A DNA stretch of 64,000 bases from Dyella acidiphila (GTDB lineage Bacteria; Pseudomonadota; Gammaproteobacteria; Xanthomonadales; Rhodanobacteraceae): assembly GCF_014863405.1 (NCBI RefSeq), contig NZ_JACZZA010000009.1, positions 1 to 64,000 on the forward strand, given 5' to 3'. The stretch's first letter is position 1; each line of letters starts with the position of its first letter. This document shows positions 18,970 to 27,048 of the stretch, in pieces. The notes under the pieces were generated by a model. The model was not told where the DNA came from and searched no databases. It saw only the letters and a list, made by a program, of their open reading frames with translations. A program made the translations under genes and the position numbers.

Positions 18970-20255
18970 AATCGCTGCGCCTGCTGTGGATTCCCTGCGT
19001 GCTGGCGATCGTGCTGCTGGCGGTATGGTGGTGGCTGGGGCATCGGCGTCCGGCTGCCGCGGCGAACGAAGATCCTGCTGTGGCGGCGATGCTGAAAGAT
19101 CCCGCCGTGATCGCGCAGGGAAAGTATCTCGCGCTGGCCGGCGACTGCGTGTCCTGCCATACCGCTCAAGGCGGCCAGCCGTATGCCGGCGGTCGCGCGT
19201 TGCCGACGCCGTTCGGCAGCATTCCCGCGCCGAATATCACGCCCGATCCGGATACCGGTCTCGGCCGCTGGCGCTTCGACGATTTCTGGCGCGCGTTGCA
19301 CACCGGCGTCGGCCACGATGGAGAACTGCTTTATCCGGCCTTTTCGTATACCGCGTTCACCAAAGTCACGCACGACGATGCACTGGCCATCTTCGCGTAT
19401 CTGCAATCACTGCCGCCGGTGCGGCAGGCAAGGCAGCCGCTGGGCCTGCGTTTTCCCTACAACGTGCGCAGCGCGCTGGCGGCCTGGCGCACGGTGTATT
19501 TCAAGCCGGGTGTGTATCGCCCCGATTCCCGCCAGAGCGCTGCCTGGAATCGCGGCGCCTATCTGGTGCAGGGTCTGGGGCACTGCAACGAGTGTCATGC
19601 CGCGCGCGATCTGTGGGGTGGTGTCAGTGCACCCGCGCCGTTGTCCGGCGGCCAGATTCCCGCGCAGGACTGGTATGCCCCCGATCTTTCGACGCAGGCC
19701 AACGGCGCCCTGCACGGGTGGAGCGCGCAGGATATCGTCGACCTGCTCAAAACCGGGCAATCCGCCAAAGGCGTGGCGCTGGGGCCGATGGCCGATATCG
19801 TGGCGAACAGCACGCAGCATCTGAGCGACGATGACCTGCAGGCGATCGCCCAATATCTGCAGTCATTGCCGTCACGCCCGCAGGCAGCTGTTGCGCCGGC
19901 TGCCTTCGACAGCAAGCCGCTGGCCGATCGCGGCGAAGACATCTACACGCATCGCTGCATGGATTGCCACGGACGCAATGGCGAGGGCGTGGCCGGCGTG
20001 TATCCGCCGCTGGACGGCAATGTTTCCGTGCTCGAACCTACCGGCATCAACGCGATGCGCGCGGTATTGCTGGGCGGTTTTGCGCCGGTGACGGCGACCA
20101 ATGCACGGCCGTACTCGATGCCGCCGTTCGCGCAGCAGTTGAACGATGCAGATGTGGCCGCGGTGGTGAGCTATATCCGCCAGGCCTGGAGCAATCGCGC
20201 GCCGTTGGTGTTGGAGCGCGATGTGATCAAGTATCGGCGCACGCCGACCGACTAG
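18966..20255 (+). CDS. Membrane-anchored tri-haem cytochrome c, alcohol dehydrogenase subunit type
   Basis: The 429-residue product has one N-terminal membrane helix (LLWIPCVLAIVLLAVWWWLG) and three haem sites in order: CVSCH, CNECH and CMDCH. This three-domain layout is that of the cytochrome c subunits of quinoprotein alcohol dehydrogenase and of gluconate and aldehyde dehydrogenases, which pass electrons to ubiquinone or an oxidase. No dehydrogenase gene is adjacent, so the electron donor is unknown. The ATG overlaps the stop of the di-haem gene. Confidence 0.9.
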   Translation: MKSLRLLWIPCVLAIVLLAVWWWLGHRRPAAAANEDPAVAAMLKDPAVIAQGKYLALAGDCVSCHTAQGGQPYAGGRALPTPFGSIPAPNITPDPDTGLGRWRFDDFWRALHTGVGHDGELLYPAFSYTAFTKVTHDDALAIFAYLQSLPPVRQARQPLGLRFPYNVRSALAAWRTVYFKPGVYRPDSRQSAAWNRGAYLVQGLGHCNECHAARDLWGGVSAPAPLSGGQIPAQDWYAPDLSTQANGALHGWSAQDIVDLLKTGQSAKGVALGPMADIVANSTQHLSDDDLQAIAQYLQSLPSRPQAAVAPAAFDSKPLADRGEDIYTHRCMDCHGRNGEGVAGVYPPLDGNVSVLEPTGINAMRAVLLGGFAPVTATNARPYSMPPFAQQLNDADVAAVVSYIRQAWSNRAPLVLERDVIKYRRTPTD

Positions 20256-20263
20256 GTGCCGGC

Positions 20264-21442
20264 TTACTTGCCGGCGCGCGAGGGTATCGACGGCGCCGTG
20301 ATATTCACCTGCTGCCCCTCGGCCAGCGAATCGGGCGGGCTGAGCACGATGCGGTCCTGCTCGCTGAGGCCGTCGGTCACTTCCACCGTGCTGCCGAAAT
20401 CGCGGCCGAGCGTGACCGGCTGCAAGTGCACGTGCCGCGTGCCGTCGACCAGCGCCACGCGCAAGCCTTCGCTGCGGAACAGCAAGGTGTTGGCGGGCAC
20501 TATGTAGTTGTGCGTGGCGGTGGCGACGGCCAGCTTCACATTGGCGTACACGCCCGGCACCAGTTCCTGTGCGCGATTGTCCACGTCGATTTCAGTGCGC
20601 AGGGTGCGGGTGGTCGCATCCAGTGCATCGGCCGTGCGCGCCACCGTGCCGGTGATCGGCTTGGCGCCATAGGTGTTCAGGCCCACTTCGGCCGGCATGC
20701 CGATCTTCACGCTGGCCGCGTAGGTCTCGGGCACATCGACGTAGACACGCAAGGTGCTGGTGTCGGCGATAACGAACAAGTTGGAGCCGGTGGAGCCGGC
20801 ATCGACCAGGGCGCCCACGTCGAGATTGCGCTGCGTGATCACACCGTCGAACGGCGCGGCGATGTATTTGAAATCTTCCAGATTCTGCAGGTGCGCGACA
20901 TTCGCTTCGTCCGCCTGCACGGTGGCGACGTCCGCCTTGTATTGCGCTTCGTATTGATCGCCGGTCTGGGTGGCGACCAGGCCCTGCTTGACCAGCTTTT
21001 CGTAGCGGTCGGCCGTGACCTTGGCGAAGTTCATGTTGGCGATGTCGGTGCGCATCTGCGCCTTGCCTTGCAGCAACTGGTTGTCGACATCCGGCGTATC
21101 CAGGTCGGCCAGGCGCTGGCCTTTCTTCACGCGGGCGCCGATATCCACGTACCACTTGGCGACGTAGCCGGTCGTGCGCGCATAGATCTGCGCGTCCTGC
21201 CAGGACGCGACCGTGCCGGGCAGGGTGAGCGCCTGATCCATGGGCGCGGCTTTGGGTGTCATCGTGGCCACGGTGGCGATGGCGTCACGCTGGGTCTCTT
21301 GGGTCAATTCATGGCGTGCATGCACGCGCCTGACGATACCGAAGACACCCAGGCCGACCAGGACGACACCGAGGCCGATCAGGACCAGCCGCGCGCCGTG
21401 CGAAGGCTGGCCGGGATGATGCGAAACGTTTGCGCTAGACAT
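20264..21442 (-). CDS. RND efflux periplasmic adaptor (membrane fusion protein)
   Basis: Adaptor subunits link an RND pump to an outer-membrane channel. The 392-residue product has an N-terminal membrane helix (RLVLIGLGVVLVGLGVFGIV), a first lipoyl half (YVAKWYVDIGARVKKGQRLADLD), an alpha-helical hairpin, a second lipoyl half (APFDGVITQRNLDVGALV) and beta-barrel and proximal domains. The start at 21442 lies 10 bases after the pump's stop, with GAGAG before it; an alternative at 21469 would overlap the pump gene. No outer-membrane factor gene is adjacent, so it presumably uses a TolC-like protein made elsewhere. Confidence 0.92.
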   Translation of the reverse strand: MSSANVSHHPGQPSHGARLVLIGLGVVLVGLGVFGIVRRVHARHELTQETQRDAIATVATMTPKAAPMDQALTLPGTVASWQDAQIYARTTGYVAKWYVDIGARVKKGQRLADLDTPDVDNQLLQGKAQMRTDIANMNFAKVTADRYEKLVKQGLVATQTGDQYEAQYKADVATVQADEANVAHLQNLEDFKYIAAPFDGVITQRNLDVGALVDAGSTGSNLFVIADTSTLRVYVDVPETYAASVKIGMPAEVGLNTYGAKPITGTVARTADALDATTRTLRTEIDVDNRAQELVPGVYANVKLAVATATHNYIVPANTLLFRSEGLRVALVDGTRHVHLQPVTLGRDFGSTVEVTDGLSEQDRIVLSPPDSLAEGQQVNITAPSIPSRAGK

Positions 21443-21452
21443 ATTGGTGCTC

Positions 21453-24400
21453 TCACGCGGTTGCTGCATCGTGTTTGGCCTTGTGGCCGCGATGCATCAA
21501 GCTGAAGAAAGTGGGTACGAAAAACAGGGTGGCGGCGGTGGCCAGCAGCAGGCCGCCGATCACGGCGCGGCCCAGCGGTGCGTTCTGTTCGCCGCCTTCG
21601 CCCATGCCCAGGGCCATCGGCACCATGCCGATGATCATCGCCAGGGCGGTCATCAAGACCGGACGGAAACGCTGGAAACCGGCTTCGATCGCGGCCCGTA
21701 CCGGGTCGTCGTGATGTTCCAGGCGCTCGCGCGCAAAGCTGATCACCAGGATCGAGTTGGCCGTGGCCACGCCCATGCACATGATCGCGCCCATCAGCGC
21801 CGGCACCGACAGCCGCGTGCCGGTGAGGAACAGCATCCACACCAGGCCGGCCAGGGCGGCGGGCAACGCGGCGATGATGATCATCGGATCCAGCCAGCTC
21901 TGGAAATTCACCACGATCAGCAGATACACCAGCACGATCGCGAACAGCAGTCCGCCGATCAGGCCCTTGTACGACGCCTGCATGGTCTGCACCTGGCCGC
22001 GCACGTCGATATTCACGTCGCGCGGCAGATGCTTGGAATGTTCGTCCACGATCTTCTGCACATCGCGTGCGACGCTGCCCAGGTCGGTCTTGTCGACCGA
22101 GCCGTAGATATCCATGGTGGGGCGCGTGCTGTAGTGCGTGACCACCGCCGGACCGTCGCTGCGCGCGAAGCTGGCCAGGTTTTCCAGGATCTGGTTCGAC
22201 GCGCCGGCCGCGCCGGTGGTGCTGGTGATGGACAGGTTCTTCAGTTCCTGCAGTGTGTCGATGCGGTACTGCGGCGCCTGGGTGGCAACCGAGTAGCTGA
22301 TGCCGGTGCGCGGGTCGACCCAGAAGGTAGGGTTGACCTGGGTAGAACCGGCCAGCGCAGTCAACAGATTGCTCGCCACGTCATTGGTGGTGAGCCCGAC
22401 CAGGCTGGCGCGTGTGCGATCCACGTTGACGTTGATCTGCGGCAGGTTCTGCGCCTGCTGGATACGCAGATCCACCAGGCCCGGCACGCTGAGCAGATCG
22501 CCGTACAGCTCCTTGGCGACCTTGGCCGAGGCATTCGCATCGTGGCTGGAGACCTGCACGTCGATCGGTGCGGGAGCACCAAAGTTGAGGATCTGGCCCA
22601 CGATGTCCGCCGGCAGGAACGAGAACACCACGCTGGGATATTTGTGCCGCAGCTGATTGCGCAGGTTGCGCACATAGTCGATGGTGGGATGGTGATCTTC
22701 GTTGAGCGTCACGAAGATGTCGCCGTCGGAGGTGCCCACCACGCCGGTATTGCTATAGGAAAGATTGATGCCGCTGTACGGCAGGCCCAGCGTATCGACG
22801 ATGCTGTTCAATTCCGACTTCGGAATGGTTTGCCGGATCATGTCCTCGATGCCGTCGGCCAGGCGTGCGGTTTCCTCGATGCGCAGGCCGGTGGGTGCGC
22901 GGAAATGCAATTTGATCTGGCCGCCGTCCACGTACGGGAAGAAGTCGCGGCCCAGCCATGGCACCAGCAGGGCGATCGACAGCGCGCAGCTGGCGAAGAA
23001 CAGCATGGCGAACAGGCCACGATGGCGCTCGGTGGTTTCCAGCGCGCCGCGATAGCCTTCACGCAGACGTTCGAAGCGGTTCTCGAAACCACGCTGGAAA
23101 TGGCCGAACGGGCCCTTCGGCGGGGCGTCGTGCTCATGCTTCTTCAGCCAGAACAGCGACAGCGTCGGCACCAGCGTTCGCGACAGCACATAGGAGGCCA
23201 TCATCGCGAATACCACCGCCTCGGCCAGCGGTGCGAACAGATATTTGGCTACGCCGCCGAGGAAGAAGATCGGCACGAACACGATACAGATCGACAAGGT
23301 CGACACGAAGGCGGGAATGGCGATCTGCTGCGCGCCTTCCATGATCGCGTCGTAGACCTCCTTGCCTTCTTCCAGATGCGAGTTGATGTTCTCGATCGTC
23401 ACCGTGGCGTCGTCGACCAGGATGCCCACTGCCAGCGCCAGGCCGCCCAGGGTCATGATGTTGATCGTCTCGCCCAGTGCCGACAGCGCGATGATCGAGG
23501 CCAGGATGGAAAGCGGAATCGAAATGGCGATGATCAGGGTCGAGCGCCACGAGCCCAGGAACAACAGAATCATCAGGCCGGTGAGGCCGGCGGCGATCGC
23601 GCCTTCGCGGATCACGCCGGAAATCGCCGCACGCACGAACAGTGATTGGTCGGAGAGCGAGTTGATTTCAAGGTTCTGCGGCACCGCGGCGCGGATCGCC
23701 GGCAGCATGCCTTGCAGCGTGTCCACGATATCGAGGGTGGAGGCATCGCCGATTTTCAGGATCGACATCAGCACCGCGCGCTGGCCGTTCACGCGCACCA
23801 CGTTGGTCTGCGGCGGCGAGCCATCGTGCACGTGCGCCACGTCGCGGATATAGGTAGTGACGCCGTTGACGGTTTTGAGCGGCGCGTTGTTGAGTTCGTC
23901 GATCTGCTCGGGACTGCCGTTCAACTTGATGCTGTATTCGGTATCGCCGATTTTCTCGGTGCCGGCCGGCAGGATCAGGTTCTGGTTGGCGATCGCCTGC
24001 ACCACGCTGCTGGGCGAGAGGCCGTGCGCGAGCAGCGCCTGCGGATTGAGGTCCACCTGCACCTGGCGCTGCTTGCCGCCGTAGGGATATGGCGTAGCTG
24101 CACCGCGCACCGACGTAATGAAGGTGCGCACGATCTGGTTGGCGTCGTCGAAAATGGTGGTTTCCGACAGTTCCTTCGAGGACAGCGCGAACTGCAGCAC
24201 CGGGACCGTGGATGCGTTGTAGACCAGCACCAGCGGCGGCGTCACACCTTGCGGCATCGAGCGCAGCACCGTCTGCGAGATCGCCGTGACCTGGGCCACG
24301 GCCATGTCGATCTTCACGTTCGGCTGGAAAAACACCTTCACCAGGCCCACGCCGTTGAGCGAGGTGGTCTCGGTGTGCTCGACGTCGTTCACCGTGGTAG

Positions 24401-24614
24401 TGAGCGATCGCTCGAAACCGGTGACGATGCGGTTGTTCATGTCCTCGGCGGGCAGGCCGGTGTAGTTCCACACCACCGAGACCACCGGAATATCGATGTT
24501 GGGGAAGATATCGGTCGGTGTGCGCAGGATCGCCAGCGGACCGAGTATCAACAACAGCAGCGCCAGAACGATAAAGGTGAGCGGCCGCTCAAGCGCAATT
24601 TTGACGATCCACAT
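21453..24614 (-). CDS. RND multidrug/solute efflux pump inner-membrane subunit
   Basis: The 1053-residue product is a full-length HAE1-type RND pump: a first helix at the extreme N terminus (IALERPLTFIVLALLLLILG), two large periplasmic loops, and twelve membrane segments. The NIMTLGGLALAVGILVDDATVTIEN stretch around residue 400 carries the conserved Asp pair of the proton relay. The sequence resembles MdtB/MdtC-like pumps more than AcrB, but the substrate cannot be told. It is first in a two-gene operon with the adaptor gene, and no regulator gene is beside it. Confidence 0.93.
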   Translation of the reverse strand: MWIVKIALERPLTFIVLALLLLILGPLAILRTPTDIFPNIDIPVVSVVWNYTGLPAEDMNNRIVTGFERSLTTTVNDVEHTETTSLNGVGLVKVFFQPNVKIDMAVAQVTAISQTVLRSMPQGVTPPLVLVYNASTVPVLQFALSSKELSETTIFDDANQIVRTFITSVRGAATPYPYGGKQRQVQVDLNPQALLAHGLSPSSVVQAIANQNLILPAGTEKIGDTEYSIKLNGSPEQIDELNNAPLKTVNGVTTYIRDVAHVHDGSPPQTNVVRVNGQRAVLMSILKIGDASTLDIVDTLQGMLPAIRAAVPQNLEINSLSDQSLFVRAAISGVIREGAIAAGLTGLMILLFLGSWRSTLIIAISIPLSILASIIALSALGETINIMTLGGLALAVGILVDDATVTIENINSHLEEGKEVYDAIMEGAQQIAIPAFVSTLSICIVFVPIFFLGGVAKYLFAPLAEAVVFAMMASYVLSRTLVPTLSLFWLKKHEHDAPPKGPFGHFQRGFENRFERLREGYRGALETTERHRGLFAMLFFASCALSIALLVPWLGRDFFPYVDGGQIKLHFRAPTGLRIEETARLADGIEDMIRQTIPKSELNSIVDTLGLPYSGINLSYSNTGVVGTSDGDIFVTLNEDHHPTIDYVRNLRNQLRHKYPSVVFSFLPADIVGQILNFGAPAPIDVQVSSHDANASAKVAKELYGDLLSVPGLVDLRIQQAQNLPQINVNVDRTRASLVGLTTNDVASNLLTALAGSTQVNPTFWVDPRTGISYSVATQAPQYRIDTLQELKNLSITSTTGAAGASNQILENLASFARSDGPAVVTHYSTRPTMDIYGSVDKTDLGSVARDVQKIVDEHSKHLPRDVNIDVRGQVQTMQASYKGLIGGLLFAIVLVYLLIVVNFQSWLDPMIIIAALPAALAGLVWMLFLTGTRLSVPALMGAIMCMGVATANSILVISFARERLEHHDDPVRAAIEAGFQRFRPVLMTALAMIIGMVPMALGMGEGGEQNAPLGRAVIGGLLLATAATLFFVPTFFSLMHRGHKAKHDAATA

Positions 24615-24854
24615 AACCGATGTTTTCCATCAGCCCTGGGGACGGAGCACCATCGCCGCAGGCTGACATAGAGGTTGCCGGGAAGATAGCAGCCTAGACA
24701 ATTTTCTTGTCGGCAACCATATGCCATAGGCAATTAATTAGTTCGCATGGAATTACGCTTTTTGCCTGAAATAACGGCGTTTTATGGCAAGGCGCAGCTG
24801 TTTCAAAGCGCTTTGCCGGCTCGAAAATTCCTGCAGCCTACGGGTTGCGCCGTA
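24615..24854 (-). promoter_or_regulatory. Upstream region of the RND operon
   Basis: This AT-richer 240-base gap lies between the Mug-like gene and the pump. It holds an 8-bp inverted repeat, GGTTGCCG at 24673-24680 and CGGCAACC at 24711-24718, and a short one, GACAA (24697-24701) and TTGTC (24707-24711). These are candidate regulator sites; no convincing -35/-10 pair could be fixed. Confidence 0.3.
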
Positions 24855-25376
24855 TCAGCGGTGCATCGAAATCATCGACACGTATTTCGCCAGCGCGATC
24901 CACGGCGCGAGGGTCCAGTGGCCGCGGGCCTGGCCGGAGGGCGACGGCAACACGAACACGGCGGTGGTGCCGAACTGCTGCGCCTGCAATCCATAGTTCG
25001 CGGGCGCGCCGAGCGCGGCGCGCGCCGCGTTCTTGCTGGTGAAGGCCAGCACCCCCGGCGCATGCCGCCTGATCTTGGCGATCAGGCCGGGCGCGTCAAA
25101 GGCATCGCCGGGCAGTTCGTCGTCATTGCCGGCATGCCGCTTGGCCAGATCGGTGAGCCCGATGCCGAATTGCGGCAACAGCGGGAATTCCGCTGGCGCC
25201 AGCAGCCGCGGCGTCAGGCCGCACTGGAACAGGGCGCGCCAGAACATGTTGCCGGGGTGGGCGTAATAGGCGCCTTCCGCGGCCGAGCGCTTGCCGGCGG
25301 CGGTGCCGCAGAACACCAGCCGCAGGCCGGGCTGCAGCACGTCGGGCAGGATCGGGGGCTGGGGCTTGCTGGGCAT
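24855..25376 (-). CDS. Mug/TDG-like mismatch-specific DNA glycosylase
   Basis: The 173-residue protein from ATG 25376 (MPSKPQPPILPDVLQPGLRL) fits the Mug family, which removes uracil or ethenocytosine from mismatches. Visible are VFCGTAAGKRSAAEGAYYAHPGN plus FW near residues 21-45, GIGLTDLAKR, and GVLAFTSKNAA in the C-terminal half. In Escherichia coli Mug the first motif is GINPG, with the catalytic Asn; here it reads GTAAG, so that Asn is absent. Activity may therefore differ. A longer frame upstream to 25610 lacks any match. Confidence 0.82.
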   Translation of the reverse strand: MPSKPQPPILPDVLQPGLRLVFCGTAAGKRSAAEGAYYAHPGNMFWRALFQCGLTPRLLAPAEFPLLPQFGIGLTDLAKRHAGNDDELPGDAFDAPGLIAKIRRHAPGVLAFTSKNAARAALGAPANYGLQAQQFGTTAVFVLPSPSGQARGHWTLAPWIALAKYVSMISMHR

Positions 25377-25542
25377 CGCGCGGAAGGTCAAGCGGGGACA
25401 AGGTCCGGGCACTTTACCGAACGCGTCAGTACAGCAGGAGATGTGCGATGCGCATCGACAGATTTCGCCTACAACCGCTATAAAGACCGGCATCGGGATG
25501 CCGGGCTGAGCCCCAGGCATCCCCAGACCTTCGGGGAAGTCG

Positions 25543-27033
25543 GTGAGCGAAGAAATTCTGATCAATATGACCCCGCGCGAGACCCGGGTCGGCGTGGTGG
25601 AGAACGGCATGCTGCAGGAATTGCATGTCGAGCGGACCTCCCGCCGCGGCTATGTCGGCAATGTGTACAAGGGGCGGGTGCAGCGGGTGATGCCCGGCAT
25701 GCAGGCGGTGTTCGTGGACATCGGCCTGGAGCGGGCCGCCTTCCTGCACGCCTCCGACATCGTGCGCCCGCCGTTGCCGGAGGGCGCCGAAGTGGCGTCC
25801 GCCGGGGGCGGCAACGGCAACAGCCACGTGCCCTCGATCAGCGAGCTGGTGCACGAGGGGCAGGAAATCGTGGTGCAGGTGGTCAAGGACCCGATCGGCA
25901 CCAAGGGCGCGCGGCTGTCCACCCATTTGTCGATTCCGTCGCGCTACCTGGTGCTGCTGCCGCATGCGCGCACGCTAGGCATTTCCACCCGCATTGAGGA
26001 CGAGTCCGAGCGACAGCGCCTCAAGGACGTACTCACCCCCCTGCTCGGCGAGACCCCGCTGGGCTACATCGTGCGCACCAATGCCGAAGGCCAGTCGGCC
26101 GAATCGCTGGCCTTCGACGTCACCTACCTGGGCAAGGTGTGGCGCGTGGTGCAGGAGAACATCGCCAAGGCCAAAGTGGGCGAGCGCGTGTACGAGGAAC
26201 TTTCACTGCCGCTGCGCGCACTACGTGATCTACTCAACGACGATATCGAGAAAGTACGCGTGGATTCGCGCGAAACCTTCGAGAAGGTGGTCAAGTTCGT
26301 GCACAAGTTCATGCCGAACCTGGACGACCGCGTAGAACATTACGCCGGCGAGCGGCCGATCTTCGACCTGTACGGCGTGGAAGACGAAATCCAGCGCGCG
26401 CTGCGCAAGGAAGTGCCGCTGAAGTCCGGCGGCTACCTGATCGTCGATCAGACCGAGGCGATGACCACCATCGATGTGAATACCGGCGGCTACCTGGGTA
26501 CGCGCAACCTGGAGGAAACCGTCTACCGCACCAACCTGGAAGCCGCGCAGGCGGCTGCGCGGCAACTGCGCCTGCGCAACCTGGGCGGGATCATCATCAT
26601 CGACTTCATCGACATGACCGACGAGGAACACAAGCGCCAGGTCATCCGCATGCTGGAGAAAGGGCTGAGCCGCGACCACGCCAAGACCACGGTGTATCCG
26701 ATGTCGCAACTGGGCCTGGTGGAGATGACCCGCAAGCGCACTACCGAAAGCCTGGAGCGCCAGCTGTGCGAGCCGTGTCCGGCCTGCATGGGACGCGGCA
26801 CGGTGAAGACCGCCGAAACCGTCACCTACGAAATTTTCCGCGAGATCACCCGCGCGGTGCGCCAGTTCAACGCGCAGAAGCTGCTGGTGATGGCCAGTCC
26901 CAAGGTAGTTGGCCGCATTCTGGAAGAAGAATCCACGGCAGTGGCGGAACTGGAGGAATTCATTTCCAAGAGCATTCGTTTTCAAGCCGAGGAGCATTAC
27001 TCGCAGGAGCAGTTCGATGTCGTACTTCTTTAA
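25543..27033 (+). CDS. rng: Ribonuclease G
   Basis: RNase G is an endoribonuclease of the RNase E/G family that matures the 5' end of 16S rRNA and degrades some mRNAs. The 496-residue product has the S1 domain (residues 35-130, RGYVGNVYKGRVQRVMPGMQAVFVDIG), the catalytic domain with TIDVNTGGY and IDFIDM supplying the metal-binding Asp residues, and the zinc-link motif CEPCPACMGRG near residue 410. It lacks the long degradosome tail of RNase E. The start is GTG. yhdP follows 15 bases later, as in other gammaproteobacteria. Confidence 0.96.
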   Translation: MSEEILINMTPRETRVGVVENGMLQELHVERTSRRGYVGNVYKGRVQRVMPGMQAVFVDIGLERAAFLHASDIVRPPLPEGAEVASAGGGNGNSHVPSISELVHEGQEIVVQVVKDPIGTKGARLSTHLSIPSRYLVLLPHARTLGISTRIEDESERQRLKDVLTPLLGETPLGYIVRTNAEGQSAESLAFDVTYLGKVWRVVQENIAKAKVGERVYEELSLPLRALRDLLNDDIEKVRVDSRETFEKVVKFVHKFMPNLDDRVEHYAGERPIFDLYGVEDEIQRALRKEVPLKSGGYLIVDQTEAMTTIDVNTGGYLGTRNLEETVYRTNLEAAQAAARQLRLRNLGGIIIIDFIDMTDEEHKRQVIRMLEKGLSRDHAKTTVYPMSQLGLVEMTRKRTTESLERQLCEPCPACMGRGTVKTAETVTYEIFREITRAVRQFNAQKLLVMASPKVVGRILEEESTAVAELEEFISKSIRFQAEEHYSQEQFDVVLL

Positions 27034-27048
27034 CCGCCTGGTCGCTTG

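Noticed and set aside
21444-23645. A 733-codon open frame on the plus strand
   Set aside because: It runs opposite the RND pump gene, is rich in His, Arg and Gln as usual for shadow frames, and has no domain pattern.
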